10,440 bases of DNA from Porphyromonadaceae bacterium UBA7180 (GTDB lineage: Bacteria; Bacteroidota; Bacteroidia; Bacteroidales; Muribaculaceae), in NCBI GenBank assembly GCA_002491165.1, contig DKVK01000047.1, forward strand, positions 1-10,440, written 5' to 3'. Position 1 is the stretch's first letter. Every line of letters starts with the position of its first letter. Made by a program: the position numbers and the translations under genes. Below the pieces are notes generated by a model that made no database searches, was not told the DNA's origin, and was given only the letters and a program-made list of their open reading frames with translations. Below are positions 1 to 7,200 of the stretch, one piece after another.

Positions 1-66
1 GAATGCCCCCGTTCCATAAGACGCGAATGCCCCCGTTCCATAAGACGCGAATGCCTCCGTTCCATA
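1..66. repeat. Three 24-bp tandem repeats (GAATGCCCCCGTTCCATAA family), left edge
   Basis: Units lie at 1-24, 25-48 and 49-66. The first two are identical, each being the core GAATGCCCCCGTTCCATAA followed by GACGC. The third carries one change in the core (CCTCC for CCCCC) and breaks off after CCATA. The array continues to the first base of the window, so its true extent is unknown. It ends three bases from the stop codon of the minus-strand DUF2156 gene (TAA at 69-71), so it would form the 3' untranslated part of that mRNA. Unlike the copies near 1120-1276 and 9666-9701, these units lack the GGAGG/GGGGG left arm and cannot fold into the same hairpin. The repeat is open in one plus-strand frame, giving a spurious reiterated peptide; this is not taken as coding. 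Confidence 0.9.
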
Positions 67-68
67 TA

Positions 69-1016
69 TTACAGGCGGAGGTTGAATTTTTTCAGGAGGG
101 CGAGGGGATGGTAGCTTTGTTTGGCGTGGCGGAGGCCTTCGTCGCCCGCGTCGTCTTCGCGGTTTATGTACTTTATTGCGGGGTGCCGCTCCGTCATAAG
201 GCGGGCGAAGAGGGCGTTTATGGCTTCGTAGGCGGCTTCTACGGAGCGTGTGGCTTTCTCTATGTGTATGAAGAGTGTGTCGCCCTTTATGTCGGCTACG
301 GTGAATGCGCAGACATGGCCGTCCACTTCGAGCAGTGCGCCGTGGAGGTAAGGGCTTAGCCGGTCGTAGTTTTCCAGGATTCGGCGTGTGAGGTCGCGCT
401 CGGCGGCGGCTTCGGGAGCGTTGTCGCCCTCGAGGTCGGCCACTCCCATGAAGCGCAGCGCGCGGACGGCGTTCCGCGGTGTGAGCGGAGTGAGCTGCCA
501 GCGTCCGTGGTAAAGGGCGAGGAAGCGGTTGAGGTGGTTGCGCTTCTTGGCCATCTTCTTGCCGGAGAGGGTTGCGAGCTTGTCGGCGTCGTAGAGGTAG
601 TCGCTCCAGTCCGGTAGCTCCGTGATTTCCTTGGGGGAGAACTGCATGAAGCCGGGCAGCGCGTATTCGGGGACGGCGGAGAAGCGGGGGACGAGGCCAC
701 GGGCACGGCAATATCCGAGGATATATGGCACCGCCCGGGAGAGGGGTAGGGCTCCTACGGGCATTGAGAAGGCTTCCACGCGGCGGTCGTCTTCGAGGAC
801 GCCTTTTATAAACAGCGTGTCGCGGTAGATGCAGTATTGGTATTTGAAGTAGTCTATCCACATGGCGACGCCGAGGAAGGAGAAGTCGGTGGTGCGTCCC
901 TGCTCCCGGCTGAGGTATTGGCGGAGGCGGGGCATGTCGTCCAGGGTTACCGGGCGGAAACTCAGGGCCGTTTCCGGGGCGGCGACGGTAGTGGAAGTTT
1001 GTCGGGACTGTGGCAT
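69..1016 (-). CDS. DUF2156 / phosphatidylglycerol lysyltransferase C-terminal-like protein (GNAT fold)
   Basis: A protein of 315 aa from the ATG at 1016, or 333 aa from an in-frame GTG at 1070. It resembles the DUF2156 / LPG_synthase_C family (double GNAT-like fold), whose better-known members (MprF, FemX-like) use aminoacyl-tRNA to modify lipids or peptides. Stand-alone Bacteroidales members have no established substrate, so the function is unassigned. Visible family features are an N-terminal block with a TDFSFLGVAMW segment and a basic KKMAKKRNHLNRF stretch in the middle. Near the C-terminus is the typical motif INREDD-x-GDEGLR-x-AKQSY-x-P (N at about residue 285). There is no signal peptide or membrane segment, so it is probably cytoplasmic and lacks the MprF flippase domain. 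I prefer the ATG because the conserved region begins about 20 residues after it and the GTG lies against a repeat half-copy. Neither start has a clear ribosome binding site. Confidence 0.8.
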   Translation of the reverse strand: MPQSRQTSTTVAAPETALSFRPVTLDDMPRLRQYLSREQGRTTDFSFLGVAMWIDYFKYQYCIYRDTLFIKGVLEDDRRVEAFSMPVGALPLSRAVPYILGYCRARGLVPRFSAVPEYALPGFMQFSPKEITELPDWSDYLYDADKLATLSGKKMAKKRNHLNRFLALYHGRWQLTPLTPRNAVRALRFMGVADLEGDNAPEAAAERDLTRRILENYDRLSPYLHGALLEVDGHVCAFTVADIKGDTLFIHIEKATRSVEAAYEAINALFARLMTERHPAIKYINREDDAGDEGLRHAKQSYHPLALLKKFNLRL

Positions 1017-1072
1017 AACAGTGTGGAGGTTTGTTTCTCTCGTAACGCTTATCCGGGTCAGGAGGTTCACCG

Positions 1073-1084
1073 TTATGGAACGGA
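1073..1084. repeat. Inverted half copy of the repeat core
   Basis: TTATGGAACGGA matches 12 bases of the left arm of the perfect palindrome at 9666-9701 (TTATGGAACGGAGG) and is the reverse complement of the end of the core (TCCGTTCCATAA). It lies on the opposite side of the intergenic region from the core ending at 1275, so the whole block 1073-1275 is bounded by inverted TTATGGAACG / CGTTCCATA ends. It directly adjoins the alternative GTG start at 1070. Confidence 0.6.
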
Positions 1085-1119
1085 TGCAAGGCGCCGGAGC
1101 TGCTTACTTATATCGTGCG

Positions 1120-1276
1120 GATTAGCCGCTGTCGTGGCTTACGGCGGGGGCAGGAATGTCCCCGTTCCATAAGATTAGCCGCTGTCGCGGCTTACGGCGG
1201 GGGCAGGAATGCCCCCGTTCCATAAGATTAGCCGCTGTCGCGGCTTACGGCGGGGCGGAATGTCCCCGTTCCATAC
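1120..1276. repeat. Three ~53-bp tandem units, each with two hairpins
   Basis: Units lie at 1120-1172 (53 bp), 1173-1225 (53 bp) and 1226-1276 (51 bp). Each starts GATTAGCCGCTGTCG and ends with the core GAATGYCCCCGTTCCATA. Two hairpins can be drawn per unit. The first is AGCCGC-tgtc-GCGGCT (in unit 1 the right arm is GTGGCT, which keeps pairing by one G-T). The second, in unit 2, is CGGGGG (1198-1203), an 8-base loop (1204-1211) and CCCCCG (1212-1217), extended past a TT bulge by CTTACGG (1191-1197) against CCATAAG (1220-1226) with one mismatch. The array begins about 10 bases past the sprA stop codon (TAA at 1285-1287) in the direction of transcription. It resembles REP/BIME-type intergenic elements; no T tract follows. 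Confidence 0.9.
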
Positions 1277-1284
1277 GCTCCTTA

Positions 1285-4200
1285 TTATCTTGCCAGGGAG
1301 AGGTTTATGGAGATGCCGTAGTTGGAGTTGGTGGTGGGGTAGGCGGTGGAGGAGACGAGCGGGGTGTTTACCTGATGGTCGAAGAAAGCGGCGATGGTGA
1401 TGCGGCGGCTCAGGACGTATGAGGCCATGAAGTTGATTGAGAAGGTGCGCGTTCCCTGCGTGGCCTGGGTGTATGCGCTCTCGATGCGGCGGATGAGCGA
1501 GAGGTTGTTGGCCAGCGAGAGGTCGAGGTTGAGCGTCAGGTCGTTGGAGACGCCCCCCTGGTTGGAGCCTATCTTGATGATGTTGTTGAAGTTGGCTATC
1601 TTGTAACCGGCACCGAGGGTGAACTGCTTGGAGGTGGTCTCCACTACCTGCCCGGCGGAGGAGTTGAGGTTTAGCGTGCGGGAGTCGCGGTATTCGGTGT
1701 TGAGGGTGATGTCGTTGTTGAAGGTGACGGAGAGGCCGATGAGGGGGGCGAACTTCTCCGTTATGGCCACCGACGATATGTTGTAGGGGGAGGAGGGGAT
1801 GGGTTGCTGCGTCTGCTCGTCGAGGATGAAACCGCGGTCGCCCCCTATTCCCTGCCAGTTGAGGTAGGAGGAGTAGCTGCCCACCGAGTAGGTGCACTGG
1901 TAGGCGTGTGAGAGGGTGAACTTCTTGAAGATGTTGCGGAAGTTGAAGAAGTTGATGATGCCGTCGTATGTCACGCGCCAGTTGGGGCGCATAGAGCCGA
2001 GCCCGGGGAAGTGCGCGAGGCTGACCTTGTCGGGGGAGCAGCCGGTGTAGGCGGCGAGGAAAGCGGGGATGAGGACGTCGGAGGATGTGGCGCTGACTCC
2101 CCCTACTTCGGGGTTGTATTGCGTTCCGGCCAGGGGGTTGCCTTCCATGAATCCGCCCGAGGGATAGGCCGTGCCGGCATACTGTCCCTGCACGCGCGAG
2201 GCCACCTGCGGGATGTATTGCAGGAAACGCGTGAAGGCTTCCGACGCGTAGCCGTTCTCGGCCTTGGAGCCTTTAAGCGCGGTCTTGAGCGCCACGGCGG
2301 TGCGTGTGTATGAGCCGGAGAAGGAGGTGGGCATGTCGCTGTACATGAACTGTACCTGGCGCGTGCGGTTGTCGGTGAGGTTGGAGGTGAGCAGTATCTT
2401 GAGTCCAACTATGGGTTCGAGTGTAAGCTCGAAGTTGAACTCCTTGCCCTGGTTCCAGATGGCCGGTGATGTCTGGTTGTCGCCGGTGAGGAGCCATCCG
2501 CGCTCCAGCGCCTTGTTGACGTAAGTGTCGTCGTAGAAACCGAAAGCGAAGCCGACGCCCGGGGCCATGGGGCCGTACTTGGTGCTCTGTCCGAAGATGT
2601 CGCCGACGTTGGGGCCGAACTGGGGCAGGGAGAGGGAGTGGGAGGAGCGCCAGCGGAAGGAGACGTTGCGGGTCATCATGAGGAAGCGCAGCGAGTAGTC
2701 GCGCACCTCGTCCCAGGGATTCTTGCGGTCGTCCTTCTTGTCTTCGGTGACGGTGAGGCGCACGGTGTTCTTTCCGCGCGTGAGGATTTCGAGGGTGTTG
2801 TCGTCCACGACGCGCGTTTCGAGCTTCACGGCGTTGCCGCCCGCGCCGCGTGCCGAGATTTTCACCTTCTTGGTCTTGAGGTTGTGCTTGACCATGGTTG
2901 TGGTGTCCTCGCGCAGGGTTATGGCGTGCTCGTATTTCTTGGGTTTCTGCGCTTTCTTGTCCTTGGCTTTGTCCTTGTTCTTGTTGCGCGAGGAGGAGGA
3001 GGTGCTCCACCGCTTGTTGATGCGCTGGAGTGTCTTGTTCTGGTTGTAGAGGTTCTCGAAGTTTATGCGCGCGTCGGCGTTCCACGTGGTCTGGTTCTGT
3101 ATGGTGTTTCCCATCTGGAACTCGTCGATGGTTGCGCCGCGGTCCCAGCGGTAGGTGGAGTTGTAGGTGACGTTGGCGGTCAGGAAGTTGAGCGCCGGAA
3201 TCTTGTTGAAGGGTGCGCGCCAGGAGCCGGTGAAGGTCTGGTTGTAGTTCCACGGCGTGCCGAAGCCCTTGATTGAGTTGAGGACGGTGTCCTTCCAGTC
3301 GCGGTACTTGTCGGGGAAGAGGCGCTTGTTTACGGCGCCGACGGTCTCCTCGATGCGTGCGGTGGTGTTGCTGGCGAAGGAGAAGTTGAGCGAGGGGGTG
3401 AGGTTCCACGTGAGGTTCAGGGAGCGGTCCCAGAGGAAGTTCTTGCTGACCTGCACGGGGAGACGGAAGTCCACGTCCACCTCGGAGCGCGTCTGCTCCT
3501 CGTAGTAGTAGCGCGATATGTTTGTCATGAAAGTCAGGGAGTTGAAGAGCCAGTTTATGCCCCAGTCCTTGAGGAATTTCATGTTCTTGTTCTTGCTCTT
3601 GACCCAGGCGAAGGGTTTCAGCGGTTTAACCACCGGGGAGTAGGAGTACTGGAAGGAGCCGCGGTAGTCGTTTATGTGCTGGTATTCGGTGGTGGGGTCA
3701 ATGTTCTTCTGCTTGTTGAAGGAGAAGGAGACGGTGAAGTTTGCGGGGTCCCAGGGCATGGGGACTTTGCTCTGGACGTTGAACTTGAGTCCGGAGAGTG
3801 AGAAGCTTTCCACGGTCTTGCGCGTCAGGGCGTATGAGTTTATGGAGTCGCGTTCCTGCTTGGTGACGGCGGCGTCGAGGGCGTCCTTGAGGAGGATGTC
3901 CTGGTCCAGCGGGTTGTACTTGGGGGTGTTCTTCTCCGAGGAGTGGGAATAATAGACGGGTGCGGAGAGCTTTGCTGCCGCGGGGAAGAGCTTGCCCACA
4001 TCGCCCTGTACGGACACGTTGAGCTGCTCGTAGCGGTCGAGGCGCCGTTGCGAGAGGCCCTGGTCCACGGCGCCGAAGCCGTCGGTCTCAATGTGTCCGG
4101 CCACGTTGACGGTGGCAATGTCGGAGAGGGCGAGGTTCACGTTGCCGTTGGCCGCCCAGCCGCCGGACTCGTTGAAGTCGGTGACTTTCAGCTCGTTGAC

Positions 4201-7200
4201 CCACACCGTGGCGTCCTTTACGGAGCTGGAGCGGTTGCGGACGCCGATAAGCATTACGCGGACGTCCGAGAGCGACGGGTTGCCGAGCACCGAGACGGTG
4301 TTCTGCGCCTCGTCGGGGTCGTGCATGGAGTAGAGCTTGGTATAGCCGATGCCGTCCTGCCCTTCGGAGCGCGCGCGGTTACGAGCGGTCTTTACGTTGG
4401 TGAAAGCCTCCATGGGGACGTTGAGGCGGTTGGTGACGGGCCATACCAAAGCGCGGTCGGCAGAGTTCATGTTGTTGTACGTGCCGGGAGCGGTGAGTTC
4501 GAGGGGTATCTCGTATTCGTAGTAGTTGTTCTTGACGTCGGAGCCGAGGCGTATGAAGAGAGCGACGTCGCCGTTGCGGAGGTTGGTGACGTTGTCGATG
4601 GCGGCTTCGGCGTGGACCCACATCTGGAGGCGTTTGTAGATGCGGAGGTCGAGCGCGGAGTTCTTGTAGATGCCTCGTGCGTCGCCCGGCTGCAGTCCGG
4701 TGACCTTCAGGGAGAGTGACTGCTCGTTGAGCTGCGTGGCCTGCGACTGCCCCGGGTCCTGTATGCGCGTGACGCCCGGAGGAAGCACGTAGTTGACGGG
4801 GGTGCGCCCGGAGTTCTCCTCGATGTTTACCACCGACATGTCGAGGTCTCCCTCCGCCGGGGAGTCGTTGCGGTTGTTGAGGTTGAAGCGGTAGTCGCGC
4901 CATTCGCCGCGCACGAGCTCGAGGGTGGCGAAGCGGAGGTGGGTGACGGCGCGGAATCCGGTCATGAACATGCGTACGAAACGGATGGTGGAGAAGTCGT
5001 TGATGCCTCCCACCACCTTGTCGGGGCTTGTGAGGGGTATCTTGAACTGGTACCATACCACGGTTCGCTCGCCGTCGCGGGTGGTTACGCGCGATACCTG
5101 CTTGTCGGTGATGTAGTTGCGTCCCACCTCGAGGTCTTCGGGGCGGATGGAGACCTTATACTGGAAGTAGCGCTCGTACTCGTTGAGGGTGTTGTCCTGG
5201 TTGATGTCCTCGACGTCGGGGACCGAGCGCGACGACTGGTACTGCGGGTTGTCGCTCTGGTCGGGCGAAAGGGAGTTTCCCTCCACGCCGTTGTAGTGCT
5301 TGTAGCGGTCCAGGATGGAGGTCTGGTGCTCGTCGTACCAGCGTGAGCGGTAGAAGTGGTAATTGTCTCCGGCGGGGTCGTTCATGGCCGAGAAGGGGTC
5401 TTCCTGCATTGCGGCGATGGTGGAGGCCGGGAGGCGTGTGCGCAGTTGGTCAAGGTAGTCCTTGTAAGAGGAGAAGTCGAACTCGTCGTCGTTGGGGAGC
5501 CCGTCGAGTCCGACGTCCTGGAGGGGGCGTGCGTCGGGTGCGTTCTCGAAGGCGTAGGTCAGGGAGTTCTGCGTGGAGACGCGTCCCCAGACGGTCTCGG
5601 CCAGGAAGGAGTCGTTGCCGTCGACGGGCATACCGTTCTCGTAGCTCTTCTTGCCGTCCTTAAGGATGTCTTCGGAGATTTCGCCGAAGTTGAAGTAGAG
5701 GTCGCCGCCCTGGGTGTTGTCGTTGTCGGGGTCGAGGAAGGGGTCGAGCATCCAGAACTGGAGGTATTCCACGTTGGAGTTCTCGAAGTTGGTGTTGTCG
5801 ATTTTGCGCATGATTCCTCCCCAGCGTTTCTCGGGGTTGAGGAGGTTGCCGCCGTCGTCGATGTTCACGGCGTCGAGGTTGTAGGGGCCGCGCTCGGTGG
5901 GGTAGAAGGAGAGGTTAAGCGTCTGTATGGTGTTGGCCTCGCCGTAGTTGAGCTGGCGGTTGGGGAAGATTTCGTTGACGGTCACCTCGCGGACGTAGGG
6001 GTTTGAGAGCTGCTTGAGGTCGTTCTTGAGGTAGCCTGGTATGGAGGAGGAGTTTCGCTGTGTGAAGATGCGGTCTATGTAATACCATGCGAGGAGGGCG
6101 CGGTTCTTGCCGTAGTCCGTGTTGTTCATTAGCGTCGCCTCGGGGAAGAGGGCGTCGGCGGAGTTGTCGGCGGGCGTGGAGGCGAGGAACCAACTGTAGG
6201 GGCTGCGCAGGTCGATGCCGGTCTGCGTGGACTCGAAGTCGTCGACGTAGCTCGACCCCTTGGGGGAGCCGGATGGCTGCTTGTGGGGCACGAGCTGGGC
6301 GAACTCGCCCGTCACGCTGATGCTCGACGGCGCCGTGGAGCTGACCGTGGGTATCTTGTTCAGGAGGTTGGTGAGCCACATGAACTGCTTGTTGTAGGAG
6401 AGGTTTACGCCCCACATGGTGTTGTTGATTACCTCGTCGCCGATGTTTACCTTCTCGGTGAGGGCTTTCTCGGAGAAGTTGAGCAGCGTGGCGCCTATCT
6501 GGAAGTCCTTGTTGAACTTGTATTGGGCGTCGAAGCCGAGCAGTGTCTTGCGCTGCATGGAGAACATTGACTGGTTCTCAAGCGAGACGCTGACGTTGGT
6601 ACCGGCGTCGATGATGCTCTGGTTGGTGATGGTGACTATACCCATGGCGTAGTCCACGGTATAGTCGGAGTTCTCGGTGAGGGTTGCTCCTCCGGCGGTG
6701 ACTACTACGGAGCCGCGCGGCACGTTCATCGCGCCGAGGCGTATGGTGGCTCCGCCCGAGGCCTGGTACTCCCCTTCGAGCGAGAACTTGTTCTTGTCGG
6801 CGAACTGCTTGGCTACGACCAACGTACTGTCATACAGCTCCTTATAGACGTAAGGAGCTGCAAGCGCGGGGTCGCCTATCTGCCGCTCGAGGTTGGCGCC
6901 GAAAGGCTCTGCCACCGGGAAGATAATCTTGCCGCTCGACGACTGCACGGTGTAGCCCTCTATGTAGTCGAACCATCCGTCCGGGTTGGACTCCTGGTTG
7001 GAGTCTATGCGGTCGAGGTTCATGAGCTGGAGCAGCGGCTTGTTCGAGACGGTGGGCACCGGGAGGTAGTTTATCTCCTGGCCGGTGGTGTCGCTGAGGT
7101 ATTTGATGTTTAGCTTGAACTTGTTCTTGGAAAGCTGGTAGGCGCCCAGGGAGTAGACGTTCTTCATCATGAGCTTCCACATGGGGAGCTTCGGCGAGAT

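Larger units (their letters stand above)
1071..1284. other. Intergenic region between sprA and the DUF2156 gene, filled by repeats
   Basis: This 214-bp stretch lies downstream of sprA and upstream of the DUF2156 gene, both on the minus strand. About 75% of it is repeat: an inverted half core at 1073-1084 and three tandem units at 1120-1276. The remaining 35 bp (1085-1119) show nothing recognisable. I found no TAnnTTTG element on the minus strand here, so the promoter of the DUF2156 gene is not identified. No intrinsic terminator with a T tract is visible after sprA, leaving the repeat hairpins as the only candidates to end or stabilise its transcript. Confidence 0.7.

Noticed and set aside
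3..359. 118-codon plus-strand open frame starting with a reiterated MPPFHKTR peptide
   Set aside because: The reiteration is simply the 24-bp DNA repeat, which is a multiple of three. The rest lies antisense to the DUF2156 gene.
1120..1276. CRISPR array
   Set aside because: The units are contiguous tandem copies without unique spacers and there are no cas genes.
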